This document shows, piece by piece, positions 1-9,494 of a DNA stretch of 64,000 nt. Within the stretch, counting starts at the first letter, position 1; each line of letters begins with the position of its first letter. The stretch is from Actinoplanes sp. NBRC 103695 (GTDB taxonomy: Bacteria > Actinomycetota > Actinomycetes > Mycobacteriales > Micromonosporaceae): positions 248,001 through 312,000 of the forward strand of contig NZ_BSTL01000004.1 of assembly GCF_030269485.1 (NCBI RefSeq). Direction: 5' to 3'. The notes under the pieces were generated by a model. The model saw only the letters and a list, made by a program, of their open reading frames with translations, made no database searches and was not told where the DNA came from. The translations under genes were made by a program, and so were the position numbers.

Positions 1-692
1 TGGCAGAGCGTGCCGACGCGAGGTTCACGCCGCCGCCGCCGGGCGAGCTGCCGGGCCGTCAGCATCGCGTCGGCACGGCCGCCGGACGTGGCGTCGGCCC
101 GGGACAGCACGACGATCGTGTGGACCGGGAAGACCGACGGGCCGCGCAGGCCACGCCCGGCCCAGAGGAAGCTCAGGTCGGCGTCGTCCAGGTGGGTGGT
201 CAGGTAGAGGACGGCGTCCGCCTCGCGGAAGACGTCCCGCGCCTCCAGCCGTCCCGTGTCGATCAACCGGGTCCGCCGCAGCGTCCGGCTGGGCCACTCG
301 ATCACGGCCCGGCGGGTGGCGCCCGAGGCCGTCCGCTGGGCGGCGCCGGTGCTCAGCCGCAGCCCCGGCGTGGTGCGGACCATGGCGACCTCGTGCGGGC
401 GCTGATCCTCGGCGAACCACCAGGCCCGCGGCGCCGGCCCGTCCTGGTAGGAGGTGAACGCCGACGGCCCGTCGGTCGGCGCGGCCGGCGCCACGTCCTC
501 GCCGATCAGCGCGTTGACCAGGGTCGACTTGCCGCTGTTCGGAGTGCCGGCGACCACCACCCGCAGCGGCTCGGCCAGCCGGGTCGCGGCCTCCTCCAGC
601 ACGCCCGCCGCCGCGCGGTTGCCGCGGTAGGCGTGCGTCGCCTGGCTCAGCAACCGCTGGACGCGCTGTTCCAGATCCTCGTCGTCGATCAC
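1..692 (-). CDS. IniC-like dynamin-family GTPase (3' end outside window)
   Basis: This is a dynamin-like GTPase of the mycobacterial IniC type, expected at the inner face of the membrane. The visible part covers about 230 N-terminal residues and leaves the window without a stop. A clear G1 P-loop, GTPNSGKST, sits near residues 49-57 and is followed by VNALIG. The start is GTG, overlapping the TGA stop of the upstream IniA-like gene by 4 bases (GTGA), so the two are translationally coupled. Two adjacent dynamin-like genes are typical of bacterial dynamins that act as heteromeric pairs. Orthology to mycobacterial iniC is inferred from order and P-loop only. Confidence 0.8.
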   Translation of the reverse strand, partial: MIDDEDLEQRVQRLLSQATHAYRGNRAAAGVLEEAATRLAEPLRVVVAGTPNSGKSTLVNALIGEDVAPAAPTDGPSAFTSYQDGPAPRAWWFAEDQRPHEVAMVRTTPGLRLSTGAAQRTASGATRRAVIEWPSRTLRRTRLIDTGRLEARDVFREADAVLYLTTHLDDADLSFLWAGRGLRGPSVFPVHTIVVLSRADATSGGRADAMLTARQLARRRRREPRVGTLC

Positions 693-2647
693 GACGCGGC
701 GCTGCCGGCCAGCGCGGCCGGGCTCGGACCACCCCGCAGCGCCTGGGCCTGCTGGTTCAGCGCGGACAGCTGAGCCAGCTCCTGCTGGATGCCGCGGGCG
801 CGCTGCTCGCGGACGGCGACCTCGCGGTCGGCCGCCGCCTTGGCGCTGCGCAAGGACTCCATCACGGCTTCCTGCAGGTCCTCGGTCACGGCGGTGAAGT
901 GGTCCCGCAAGGAGCGCTGGATGCGGCGCACGGTGTCCCGGGCGTCCTTGGTGAGGCGTACGAAGATCTCGTCGACGTGGCGCTGGACGATGGTCCTGGC
1001 CTCCGCCTGGCGGCGCTTGAGCAGCGCCTTGCCCTCGTCCCGGATGCTCTTGCTGCCGAACAGCGCGCCGCCGCCGATCGAGATCGGGTTGATCAGCGAC
1101 ATCCCGGCGAGGCTGGTGGCCAGGCCGAACATGATGACCCCGCCGTACGAGCCCTTCAGCCCGATGAAGAGTTTCTGGCCGGGGCTGAACGAGGCCACCG
1201 GCGGCGCGTCCAGGCCGCCCGCGTTCCCGCCGAAGTCGTCCGGGACGGCGAGCATCTGCGCGGGCAGGACATCGCCCGCGTCGGCCGGGAACTCGTCGGC
1301 CACCTTGCGCGCCATCCACTGCGCGCGCTCGGCCAGCCAGGTCACACTGGCCCGGGTCAGCTCCTCGACGGCGTCCCGCAGCCACGGCTCGAACTCGTCC
1401 CACTCCTTCGCCGGGTCGGCCGTGGTGAAGAACTCGTCCGCCTCGGTGAGCACCGCGCGGGTCCGCTCGCGCAGGTCGTGCTCGATGTCCGACATCAGGT
1501 CGCCGACCTCGTCGGAGAGCCGGTTCTGCCAGCGCTGGGCGCAGCGCCTCAGGTCGTCCAGCCGGCGCTGGGTGGCGTGCAGCCGGGCGACCGCCTCCGT
1601 CGCGTCGCCGGCCTGCTCGGCGGTCAGTTCCGCGCGCAGCGGCTTGGCGAGGCGTTCCAGCACGGTCCGGCTGAGCACGGCCGCCATCGCCGGCGCCAGC
1701 TGGTCCGGCTTGGCGGCGAGCATCCGCTGCAGGTGCAGGATCAGATCGGGGAAGCCCGACTCGGTGTTCAGGCCCGCGTCACCGGCCTTGACGGCGTGCA
1801 GCCGCAGCGAGGAGGAGACCGCGGCGACGGTGGCCGGCACCCCGGCGTGGGTCAGCTGCTCACGGCTGCGCGCCAGGTGCTGCCGCCAGTCGGGGGAGTA
1901 GTCGGCCTTGGTGAGCACGACCAGCAGCGCGGGGAAGAGCCGCGACAGATCGGCCAGGACCGCCAGCTCGGCGTCGCTCAGGTCGCGGCCGGTCTCGCAG
2001 GTGAAGAGCACCAGGTCGGCGCCGGCGCCGGTGGTCAGCTCGCGCGCCTCGGCGACCGCGTCCGCCTCCGAGCCGGGCAGCCCGGTCAGCGGCGGCGTGT
2101 CGATGAGCACCAGCCCGCGGGCCAGCAGGGTGCGCGGGACGCCGATGTCGGCGTGCAGCGGCGCGGTCGCCGGCAGCGTCGCGGCGGCCTGCGTGATGGC
2201 CCTGTCCAGCCCGTCCACCGCGAGCGGGATCCGGTCGCGCAGCCCGGCGTCGCCGGTCCAGTCGGCGCTCGGCGAATCCCGCCTGATCAGCTGGGCCTCG
2301 GGAATGTCGGCGTGCCGGATGACCGCGGGAACCGTCGTCCCGCCGTGATCCGGCACGCCGCACACGGTCGCATTGATCATCGCGTTGATAAGCTGGCTCT
2401 TGCCCTGTCGGGCGGCGCCCGCCACCAGCACCCGCAGTTGAGGTTCCAACATGCGGGTCCGGCGGCGGGACAGCCAGTTCGCGATCTCCGCGCGACCGTG
2501 CGCGGAGCAGGTGCGGATGGTGGCGTCCATGACGTCCAGCCACGACAGCGGCGCGGCCGCCCGCAGCGGGTCGGGCACCGCCCGGCTCAGCGGGACGAGG
2601 GAGGTCGGACCCGCATACGCCGTGGGTCCGGCCTCCCAGCTCGTCAT
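689..2647 (-). CDS. IniA-like dynamin-family GTPase
   Basis: This 652-residue protein is a bacterial dynamin-like GTPase resembling IniA, a membrane-remodelling protein linked to cell-wall stress in mycobacteria. G1 is GAARQGKS (about 77-84), G3 is DTPP (about 183) and G4 is TKAD (246-249). A long helical middle region follows. A hydrophobic glycine-rich stretch at about 490-530 is the likely membrane paddle, and the C-terminus is again helical and charged. The frame is open further upstream, but ATG at 2647 starts 25 bp after the IniB-like stop and gives a normal N-terminus. It overlaps the next GTPase gene by GTGA. The cluster order is iniB-iniA-iniC-like. Confidence 0.88.
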   Translation of the reverse strand: MTSWEAGPTAYAGPTSLVPLSRAVPDPLRAAAPLSWLDVMDATIRTCSAHGRAEIANWLSRRRTRMLEPQLRVLVAGAARQGKSQLINAMINATVCGVPDHGGTTVPAVIRHADIPEAQLIRRDSPSADWTGDAGLRDRIPLAVDGLDRAITQAAATLPATAPLHADIGVPRTLLARGLVLIDTPPLTGLPGSEADAVAEARELTTGAGADLVLFTCETGRDLSDAELAVLADLSRLFPALLVVLTKADYSPDWRQHLARSREQLTHAGVPATVAAVSSSLRLHAVKAGDAGLNTESGFPDLILHLQRMLAAKPDQLAPAMAAVLSRTVLERLAKPLRAELTAEQAGDATEAVARLHATQRRLDDLRRCAQRWQNRLSDEVGDLMSDIEHDLRERTRAVLTEADEFFTTADPAKEWDEFEPWLRDAVEELTRASVTWLAERAQWMARKVADEFPADAGDVLPAQMLAVPDDFGGNAGGLDAPPVASFSPGQKLFIGLKGSYGGVIMFGLATSLAGMSLINPISIGGGALFGSKSIRDEGKALLKRRQAEARTIVQRHVDEIFVRLTKDARDTVRRIQRSLRDHFTAVTEDLQEAVMESLRSAKAAADREVAVREQRARGIQQELAQLSALNQQAQALRGGPSPAALAGSAAS

Positions 2648-2672
2648 CCTCGCTCGTTCCGCCCTCTCCGGG

Positions 2673-3515
2673 TCAGTGGTGCAGGTCGGTGATGCCACCC
2701 AGCAGGTCGTGCCCGAGGTCGTCGTCGGCCGGGTGGCCGATGCTCGGCAGCACGCCGCCGGTGACGCCGTGCACGGTGTCGAGCGTCCCGGTGACGGTGC
2801 CGTGCACGCCGTGCACCACATCGTCACCAAGGTCCGGGTTGACCACCGATACGACCGAAGAGGTTGCCCCGTGAACGCCCGCGACGTCAAGGCCCGTCAC
2901 GTTCGACAGATCAACCGATGACGGAACGTTCGCAACGTGGTCCAGCGTCTCGATCGGACGCAGGTCGGTGTCCGGCACCAGCTGACCGGCGCCCGGGACC
3001 ACCGTGTCGACGGTGCCCTGAACGGCCACGCCGGCGTCGAGGTCGAGAGCCGGGTCGTTGTCCACCGACAGGTCGGCCACGCCGCCGATCGTGGTGACGC
3101 CGCCGACGCCCAGGCTGGCGCCGGAGAGCACCGAACCGCCGGTGAGCAGGTCCTCGCCCACCAGGGCGGTGGTGTGCACGCCGGCCAGGCTGACGTTCAC
3201 GTCGGCGCCCGCCGCACCCTGGACCGGGGTGAGGGCCGCGGTGGCGGTGATCGTCTGGAGCTGGGCGACCGCGCCGGCGACGTCCAGGTTGGCCACGCCG
3301 GTGGAGAGGTCGTCCAGACCCGCGACGTCGGTGATGCCGGCGACCGGCGCGTAGTCGACCACCAGCGGGATGACCTGCTGCACGTCGGCCGCGGTCACGT
3401 CACCGAGGCCCGCGTGCTGCAGGGTCGTCTCCGGGTCCAGCTCGAAAGCCGACCGGGCGGCCGAGTCATAGATGAGGTTGAGGACGAAATCCTGCAACGT
3501 CGGCGACGAATCCAT
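2673..3515 (-). CDS. IniB N-terminal domain protein, Val/Gly/Asp-rich
   Basis: This 280-residue protein matches the IniB type. The N-terminal segment (about 1-60) is a compact helical domain with LQDFVLNLIYD and AARSAFELDPE. The rest is a low-complexity Val/Gly/Ala/Asp repeat region ending in GITDLHH. No enzyme motif is visible and no clear signal peptide is present. The ATG at 3515 is preceded by a strong GGAGGA Shine-Dalgarno, which excludes the longer upstream reading. It is the first gene of the minus-strand operon. The 220-bp gap to the divergent Hsp70-like gene must hold the promoters of both arms. The biochemical role of IniB proteins is not established. Confidence 0.85.
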   Translation of the reverse strand: MDSSPTLQDFVLNLIYDSAARSAFELDPETTLQHAGLGDVTAADVQQVIPLVVDYAPVAGITDVAGLDDLSTGVANLDVAGAVAQLQTITATAALTPVQGAAGADVNVSLAGVHTTALVGEDLLTGGSVLSGASLGVGGVTTIGGVADLSVDNDPALDLDAGVAVQGTVDTVVPGAGQLVPDTDLRPIETLDHVANVPSSVDLSNVTGLDVAGVHGATSSVVSVVNPDLGDDVVHGVHGTVTGTLDTVHGVTGGVLPSIGHPADDDLGHDLLGGITDLHH

Positions 3516-3735
3516 CGAGTCTTCCTCCGCTTTTGGGGTAACGCTGTGCTGACGCCGCTCGTCGGCGTCCGGCAAACCGTACGGTCCGCGGCAAGGCCCG
3601 GGCATCGGTAATCGTCCACCCCTCGCCGATTAGGGGATTAGGGGATCGGGGGGCCGGAATCATGGGGACGGTATCGACCGGGTTCTCTGGTACGAAGGGT
3701 TGTCCCAATTTCTGGCGTTGCCGAGGAGACACCAC

Positions 3736-4905
3736 GTGCCCTACCTGTTGGGGATCGACATCGGTTCCGGGAGCACGAAAGCTGCCGTGACCAGGCTCGG
3801 CGGCGGCCGCGATGCGCGCGGTCCGCTGTGGGAGCCGGTGTCTCTCGGTGTTCGCACGCGTACGGTGCCGTCGGCCCTCGCGACGACGCCGGACGGCGCC
3901 GCCTTCCCCGCCGAGGCCGAGCGTGACGCGGCGATCGCGGTGGGTGGCTACCTGGCGCGGGTCGGCGACAGCCTGCCGATGCAGTTCGGCGGCACCCACT
4001 ACCCGGCGCACGGGCTGGTCGCCGCGATGACCCGCTGGGTCGTCGACCAGGTCTGGCAGCTGCTCGGGGAGACGCCGGAGCGGGTCGCGCTGGCCTGCCC
4101 CACCGGCTGGGGCCCGGGCCGGCTGCGGCTGGTGCACGCCGCGCTGGCCGAGGCCGACCTGGCCGGCACCGCGCTGGTGACCCGGGCCCGCGCGGTGGTG
4201 GAGAGCTTTCAGGCGTCCGGCCGGGTGTCGGCGTCCGGCGGGATGCTGGTCGTCTACCGGCTCGGCGCGGCGAGCGTCGAGATCTCGGTGGTCGTCCCGC
4301 ACGGGCCCGGCCGGGTCGAGCTGCTCGGCAGCGCCGAGCTCGACGAGATCAGCGGGTACGAGCTGGACGGCACCGACCCCGGCCACGCCCGGGACGTGCT
4401 GCGGTCCACGGTGGACCTCGCGGTGCACACCGTGAGCGCTTGCGCGGGTGTTTCCGGGGAAATAGCGGCGGTACTGATCGCCGGGGGCTCCGGGTCCGTA
4501 CATCCGATCGTGACCGATCTGCTCAGTTCGGCCTTCTCGGTCCCGGTGCTGGTGGACCACGACCCGGAGATGACGGTTGCCGGCGGCGCCGCGCTCGCCG
4601 CGCGCCCGCAGCCCCGTGCCGTGCCGGTCCCGCCGTCCTCCGCGCCGTCGCCCGGGAGCGTGCACGGCGGCCCGTCCGCGATCGCCGGCACCGGCCCCGG
4701 TGGCTCGTCCGCGCCCGGCGGCACCGCGCCCGGCGGCACCGCCGGTGGCTCGTCCGCGCTCGGCGGCACCGCGCTCGGTGGCTCGTCCGCGATCGTCGGC
4801 GCCACCCCGTCCTGGCCGGAGATCGCCGACGGCAGACGCGTCGTCCCCGAACGTCCGCCGCGCCCGCCCGTGCGCGTCGGCCCGGTCCGGGCGGAGTCCC
4901 AGTGA
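3736..4905 (+). CDS. Hsp70-like (DnaK ATPase-fold) protein with Gly/Ser/Pro tail
   Basis: The protein (389 residues) carries an actin/Hsp70-fold ATPase domain without a normal substrate-binding domain. The phosphate-1 motif is GIDIGSGSTK near the N-terminus and the adenosine motif is IAGGSGSVHP at about 255. The second phosphate loop reads RLGAASVEIS instead of the usual Asp-Gly-Gly-Gly-Thr, so catalysis may be altered. Residues from about 290 form a low-complexity tail of GGSSA and GGTA repeats. GTG 3736 has GAGGAG seven bases upstream; a TTG 36 bases earlier is less likely. It ends in a GTGA overlap with the STAND-LuxR gene. Similar truncated Hsp70s accompany ini-type loci in actinobacteria; its client is unknown. 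Confidence 0.82.
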   Translation: MPYLLGIDIGSGSTKAAVTRLGGGRDARGPLWEPVSLGVRTRTVPSALATTPDGAAFPAEAERDAAIAVGGYLARVGDSLPMQFGGTHYPAHGLVAAMTRWVVDQVWQLLGETPERVALACPTGWGPGRLRLVHAALAEADLAGTALVTRARAVVESFQASGRVSASGGMLVVYRLGAASVEISVVVPHGPGRVELLGSAELDEISGYELDGTDPGHARDVLRSTVDLAVHTVSACAGVSGEIAAVLIAGGSGSVHPIVTDLLSSAFSVPVLVDHDPEMTVAGGAALAARPQPRAVPVPPSSAPSPGSVHGGPSAIAGTGPGGSSAPGGTAPGGTAGGSSALGGTALGGSSAIVGATPSWPEIADGRRVVPERPPRPPVRVGPVRAESQ

Positions 4906-7490
4906 GCGCGCCCGTGCTGACCGACCCGCGCCTGCTCAGCCCGCCGGGACTCGACCTGATCGGCCAGATCGAGGCCGACCCGCGAGCCCCGCTGCGCGCC
5001 AGCGTCGGCGCCCCCGGCGGGTACGGAAAGACGGCGCTGCTGCGCGAGCTGGACCGGGCCGCCCGCGACGCCGGGCTGACCGTGGCGGCGCCCTGGCGGC
5101 CCGCCGACGAACCCGACCTGCTGCTCGTCGACGACGCGCACCTGCTCGACCGGGACAGGCTGGACGAGCTGTGCCGGTACGCCGAGCTCCCGGACGTCCG
5201 CCTGGTCGTCGCGCACCGCCCCTGGCCGCGGTCGGTCGCCGTGCTGCGCCTGCTCGACATACTGCGCCGCACGCACCCGCCGGTGATCCTGACCCCGCTC
5301 ACCGAGGACCAGGTCCGGGCGCGCCTGGCCGCGAGCCTGCGGTCCCTGCCGCCGAAGGAGCTGGTCGCCTTCGTGGCGGCGCAGACCCAGGGGATCCCGC
5401 GGTTCGTGGAACGGGTGGCCGCCGCCCTCAAACCGGCCCCCACCAACGCTCCCCCCGCGGCAGAGCCGCCGTTGTCGTTGCGCGTCCCGGCCGCCGCGCT
5501 GGCGCCCTTCGCCACCGACATCGACGAGCTCGCGCCGGAGCTGCGAACCCTCCTGCTCGCCGTGGAGGCCGGCGCCGGGCTGTCCTACGACCTGATCGCC
5601 GCGCTGCTCGGCCAGGACGCCGAACGGGTCGCCGACCTGGTCGAGGCCGGCCGCGCCACCGGGCTGCTGTCCGCCGGCGGCACCCTGGTCCCGCTGGCAC
5701 GGCAGGCCATCGCCGCGCTCGGGCCGATCGCCCAGCGCATCGACGTACGCCAGCGCCTGGCCGCGTCGCAGCTGGCCCGGGGCGGGCCGGTGCTGCCCCT
5801 GGTGCGGCCGCTGATGGGCGACGAGCCGGCCGGTCTGGTGCCGGGCGCCGCCGGGAACGACCTGGGACCGGTCTACGAGGCGGCCGGCGAGGAGGCGCTC
5901 GGCGACGACCCGGCCCTGGCCGCGCAGCTGTTCGCCGCGGCCGCCGGCGCCGGCCGGACCACCGCGGCGAAACGCGCGCTGGCCACCGCGCTCTCCGGCG
6001 ACCTCGACCTGGCCTCCCGGCTGGCCGACCAGGCCCTCGTCGCGGGTACCCCGGACCAGCGGTCCGAGGCGGCCTACGTCGCCGCGGTCGTCCTCACCCA
6101 CCGCGGTCAGCCCGACCAGGCCGAGGCCCTGTACGACTGGTCCCGGCACGGCGCCGCGCCCGGCTTCGGCGCGGTCGGGCTGATCGCGACCGGCCGCCTC
6201 GAGGACGCGCAGCGGAGGCTGGCGGACGTCGGCACGTCGGAGCCGCCGACCTCGCTGAGCGCCACCGCTTCCCTGATGGCGCGCGGCGTACGCGACTCGG
6301 TGACCGCGTCGCCGACCGCCGCCCTGTCCGCGCTGGTGCGGGCGGCGGCGCTGATCGAGCCGGCCGGACCGGGCGTCCTGCTGGCGGACAGCCCCGCCGC
6401 GCTCGGCGCGATCATCGCCGTCCAGGGCGCCGAACTGGACACCGCCGACGCCCTGCTGTCCCGGGCGGTGCGGTCCGGCACCGGCGGGGCGCTGCTCGCG
6501 CCCCGGCACAGCCTGCTGCAGGCGTGGATCCTGATGCTGCGCGGCCGGTCGCTGGCGGCCGAGCAGCTCGCGCCCGCGGCCGACAGCGGCGCCCTGCAGT
6601 ACGGCCGCGACGTCCTGCTCGGCGCGGCCCTCCGTTCCGGGCTCGCCCGCCGCAACAGCGACCTGGTCGGCCTGCGCGCCACCTGGCCCGACGCCTGCCA
6701 GGCCCTGATCGGCCAGCCGGTCGACCTGTTCGGCCTGCTGCCCCTGGCGGAACTGACCGTGGCGGCGGCCCGGCTCGGCGAGCAGCACCGGGTGGCGGAC
6801 CACCTGGCACAGGCCGACCGCCTCCTCGCCGAGCTCGGCGACCCGCCGCTGTGGAGCGCGCCGCTGCACTGGAGCCGGTTGCACGCGGCGATCCTGGCCG
6901 ACGACCACGCGTCGCTGGAGCAGCACGCGGCGGCGCTCGCCCGGCACCGCGACTTCAGCCCGTATGCCGGCGCCACCGCCGCCGCGGCCGGCGCCTGGCT
7001 GGACGTGCTGTCCGGCCGGATCGACCCGGACACCGTGACCGACGCCGCCCGCCGGCTCGGGGCGCTCGGGCTGACCTGGGACGCGACCCGGCTCGCCGGG
7101 CAGGCCGCGATCCGGACGCCGGACCGCAAGGCGATGACCGTGCTGCTCGACTGCGCGCGCACCCTGCAGGCGCCCGCCGAGGTCCGCAGCGCCCCGGCTA
7201 CCGGGGGCGCCGCCACCCGGTCCCGGGCCACCGCCGGCGGGCAGCACCTGCTCAGCGAGCGCGAGCACGAGGTCGCCGCGCTGGTCCTCGAGGGACTGAC
7301 GTACAAACAGGTGGCCGAGCGTCTCTACCTCTCCGCCAAGACCGTGGAGCATCACATGGCACGAATCCGTCAGCGGCTGGGCTGCGCCGACCGTCAGGAA
7401 CTGCTGGCCCGGCTGCGCTCGATGATCGGCGGCGCGACGGAACCGGCGCCGGGGTCCTCGTCCTCGTCCTCGTCCGGGATCCGGCCGTGA
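4902..7490 (+). CDS. STAND/AAA ATPase with C-terminal LuxR HTH (MalT/LAL-type regulator)
   Basis: This 862-residue large ATP-binding LuxR regulator has a Walker A GAPGGYGKT at about 36-44 and a Walker B LLLVDDAH at about 73-80. A winged-helix/TPR-like helical middle follows. The C-terminal LuxR-type HTH (about 780-850) includes LLSEREHEVAALVLEGLTYK and the recognition helix SAKTVEHHMARIRQRLG. Such proteins are usually inducer- and ATP-dependent transcription activators. The GTG start overlaps the Hsp70-like gene stop, and the last codons overlap the histidine-kinase start (GTGA both times). It probably controls this operon, the divergent ini-like operon, or both. The ligand is unknown. Confidence 0.88.
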   Translation: MSAPVLTDPRLLSPPGLDLIGQIEADPRAPLRASVGAPGGYGKTALLRELDRAARDAGLTVAAPWRPADEPDLLLVDDAHLLDRDRLDELCRYAELPDVRLVVAHRPWPRSVAVLRLLDILRRTHPPVILTPLTEDQVRARLAASLRSLPPKELVAFVAAQTQGIPRFVERVAAALKPAPTNAPPAAEPPLSLRVPAAALAPFATDIDELAPELRTLLLAVEAGAGLSYDLIAALLGQDAERVADLVEAGRATGLLSAGGTLVPLARQAIAALGPIAQRIDVRQRLAASQLARGGPVLPLVRPLMGDEPAGLVPGAAGNDLGPVYEAAGEEALGDDPALAAQLFAAAAGAGRTTAAKRALATALSGDLDLASRLADQALVAGTPDQRSEAAYVAAVVLTHRGQPDQAEALYDWSRHGAAPGFGAVGLIATGRLEDAQRRLADVGTSEPPTSLSATASLMARGVRDSVTASPTAALSALVRAAALIEPAGPGVLLADSPAALGAIIAVQGAELDTADALLSRAVRSGTGGALLAPRHSLLQAWILMLRGRSLAAEQLAPAADSGALQYGRDVLLGAALRSGLARRNSDLVGLRATWPDACQALIGQPVDLFGLLPLAELTVAAARLGEQHRVADHLAQADRLLAELGDPPLWSAPLHWSRLHAAILADDHASLEQHAAALARHRDFSPYAGATAAAAGAWLDVLSGRIDPDTVTDAARRLGALGLTWDATRLAGQAAIRTPDRKAMTVLLDCARTLQAPAEVRSAPATGGAATRSRATAGGQHLLSEREHEVAALVLEGLTYKQVAERLYLSAKTVEHHMARIRQRLGCADRQELLARLRSMIGGATEPAPGSSSSSSSGIRP

Positions 7491-9124
7491 AGGCCCGCCT
7501 CGGCGTCGCCCTGCTCGCGGTGCTGTGGGCCGCGGCCACCGTGCCCGCCGTCGCCACCGCCGTCCGGATCGTGTCCGAGCGGGCCGCGGCGGACCGGATG
7601 ACACCCCTGATCGGCAGGGCCGTCCTGGCCCTGGAGGCGGAACGCCGCCTGTCGGTCGCAGCCCGGCCGGGGCGGAGTGCGGTCCCGGCCGGGTTCGCGG
7701 CCCAGCGATCCCGCACCGACCAGGCCGGTGAGATGCTGCGCCGCGCCGCCGACGGATGGGCGAGCCGGGTCAGGGCCACCGAGGAGACCCGTGCCGCCGA
7801 CGCCCTGGTGCGCCGGATGACCGGGCTGCCGGCCCTGCGCGCGGCGGTCGACGACGGGCGGATGGAACGCCGCACCGCGCTGGACTCGTACACCGGGATC
7901 ATCGGCTCTCCGCTCGGCGACAGCGCGCTCACCCGAACCCGCGAGCTGCTGTCCGAGGAGGACGCCCTGCTCGCCGCGGCGGCGGGCGCGGCGCGCCTGA
8001 CCGACGCCGACCGGCTGCGCCTCGCCGAGCTCGCCGGCGCGCGCCGCACGCTGCAGGCCACCGCGGCCGTCACTCCGCCGGCCGCGGACCGGCTGCGCTC
8101 GATGGAGGACGCTCTCATCCTCAGGCCCGGCCCGGTGCCGGACGGCTGGTCGCCGGCGTTCAACACGGCCAACACCGCACTCTGGGACACGCGGACGGAG
8201 GCGGCACGCGAGGCGCGGGACGATTCGACGCCGTACGCCGTCGCCGCGATCGCGTGGGCCTGCCTGGTCGGTGGCGCCGGCCTGATCGCGGTGGTCGCCG
8301 TGCTGATGTACGTCCGGCGCTTCACCCGCCGCGCCCCGGCGCCCGCCACCGTGCCGGAGGCAGCCGCCGCCGGGGTCGCCGCACCGGAGGCCGGGCCGGG
8401 ACTCGACGCCCTGCTGCGCGACCTGGAACGCCGCAACCAGAGCCTGGTGCACCGGCTGCTGCGCCTGCTCGACGGCCTGGCCCGGCACGAGTCCGACGAC
8501 GAGACCCTCGGCGAGCTCTTCCGCGCCGACCACTTCGCCAACCGGATCCGCCGCAACCTCGAGAAGGCCATCATGCTCGCCGGCGACCTGCCCGGCCGCC
8601 GCTGGAGCCGCCCGGTCCCGCTGGCCGACGTGGTCCGGGCCGCGGCCTCCGAGGTCCCCGAGTTCGAGCGGGTGTCCACCTCGCGGATCGCGCCCGTGCA
8701 CCTGACCGGCGCCGCCGTGACCGGCACCATGCACCTGCTCGCCGAGCTCATCGAGAACGCGACGACCTTCGCACCCGCACAGACCCGGGTACGCGTCACC
8801 GGCGAGCCCGCCCCGGCCGGGTACGAGGTCACCGTCGCCGACGTCGGTCCCGGCATGACCGAGGACGACCTGGCCACCGCGTACGCCGTGCTGAGCGACC
8901 CGTCGCCCCGCCCCGGCGGCACGTGGTGGGGCCTGTACGCCACCGGCCGCTTCGCCGAGCGCCTCGGCATCGAGGTGCGGCTGCGCAACGCACCCGGCGG
9001 CGGCCTGGAGGCCTCGGTGATCATCCCCGCGGCCCTGCTCGTCGACGCCGAGGTCGCGGCGGCCGTACCGGACGACGCGACCGGGGAGATCCCCGCGATC
9101 GCCGGAGGGGTGGGACGGCTATGA
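7487..9124 (+). CDS. CvnA-like (nitrate/nitrite-sensor type) membrane histidine kinase
   Basis: This 545-residue sensor kinase has TM1 near residues 5-26, an extracytoplasmic helical sensor (about 27-248), TM2 near 250-275 and a cytoplasmic kinase core. The core contains LFRADHFANRIRRNLEKAIM, the N-box LLAELIENATTFAP and the G1 box ADVGPGMTEDDL. The G2 region reads GGTWWGLYATGRFAERLG. This layout matches the CvnA kinases of Streptomyces conservons. Its partner here is the following DUF742 (CvnC-like) gene; no roadblock (CvnB) or small GTPase (CvnD) gene follows, so this is a reduced conservon. It starts in a GTGA overlap and ends in an ATGA overlap. Confidence 0.85.
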   Translation: MKARLGVALLAVLWAAATVPAVATAVRIVSERAAADRMTPLIGRAVLALEAERRLSVAARPGRSAVPAGFAAQRSRTDQAGEMLRRAADGWASRVRATEETRAADALVRRMTGLPALRAAVDDGRMERRTALDSYTGIIGSPLGDSALTRTRELLSEEDALLAAAAGAARLTDADRLRLAELAGARRTLQATAAVTPPAADRLRSMEDALILRPGPVPDGWSPAFNTANTALWDTRTEAAREARDDSTPYAVAAIAWACLVGGAGLIAVVAVLMYVRRFTRRAPAPATVPEAAAAGVAAPEAGPGLDALLRDLERRNQSLVHRLLRLLDGLARHESDDETLGELFRADHFANRIRRNLEKAIMLAGDLPGRRWSRPVPLADVVRAAASEVPEFERVSTSRIAPVHLTGAAVTGTMHLLAELIENATTFAPAQTRVRVTGEPAPAGYEVTVADVGPGMTEDDLATAYAVLSDPSPRPGGTWWGLYATGRFAERLGIEVRLRNAPGGGLEASVIIPAALLVDAEVAAAVPDDATGEIPAIAGGVGRL

Positions 9125-9477
9125 CCTGGGACGAGACCTGGTACGACGAGGACAGCGGCCCGCTGGTGCGCCTCTACGCGCGCACCGGAAACGGGGCCCC
9201 CACCGGCGCCCCGGACGACTTCGAGCTCAACGCGCTGATCTCCCGGGGCGCCCACCCGGCGTCCGCGGAGCTGTCGCCCGTCGAGTCGGTGATCCTGCGC
9301 CTGGTCGTCGTGCCGCTGTCGGTGTCCGAGATCGCGGCCGAGGTGGATCTGCCGCTGGGCGCGGTGCGTACGCTTCTGCGCGGCCTGCACGACGGCGGGC
9401 TGATCGAGGTGCGCCGCCCCGCCGACTCCATGCCGCACGTCCTTGAGCAACTGCTCACCGGGCTGCGCTCGCTCTGA
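9121..9477 (+). CDS. DUF742 (CvnC-like) winged-helix protein
   Basis: This 118-residue cytosolic protein matches the DUF742 family. The N-terminal motif GPLVRLYARTG is followed by ELNALISRG. The C-terminal part looks like a winged helix (VESVILRLVVVPLSVSEIAA, then DLPLGAVRTLLRGLHDGGLIEV). In Streptomyces conservons the equivalent, CvnC, associates with the kinase and the small GTPase at the membrane. Here it directly follows the kinase, overlapping it by ATGA. The roadblock and GTPase partners are missing from this locus and might be supplied from elsewhere. Confidence 0.88.
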   Translation: MTWDETWYDEDSGPLVRLYARTGNGAPTGAPDDFELNALISRGAHPASAELSPVESVILRLVVVPLSVSEIAAEVDLPLGAVRTLLRGLHDGGLIEVRRPADSMPHVLEQLLTGLRSL

Positions 9478-9494
9478 GGGACCGGAGACAACCC

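Noticed and set aside
4254..7604. Very long antisense reading frame opposite the STAND-LuxR gene
   Set aside because: It is an Arg/Gly/Gln-rich frame produced by GC-rich codon bias; the plus frame has Walker motifs and a LuxR HTH.
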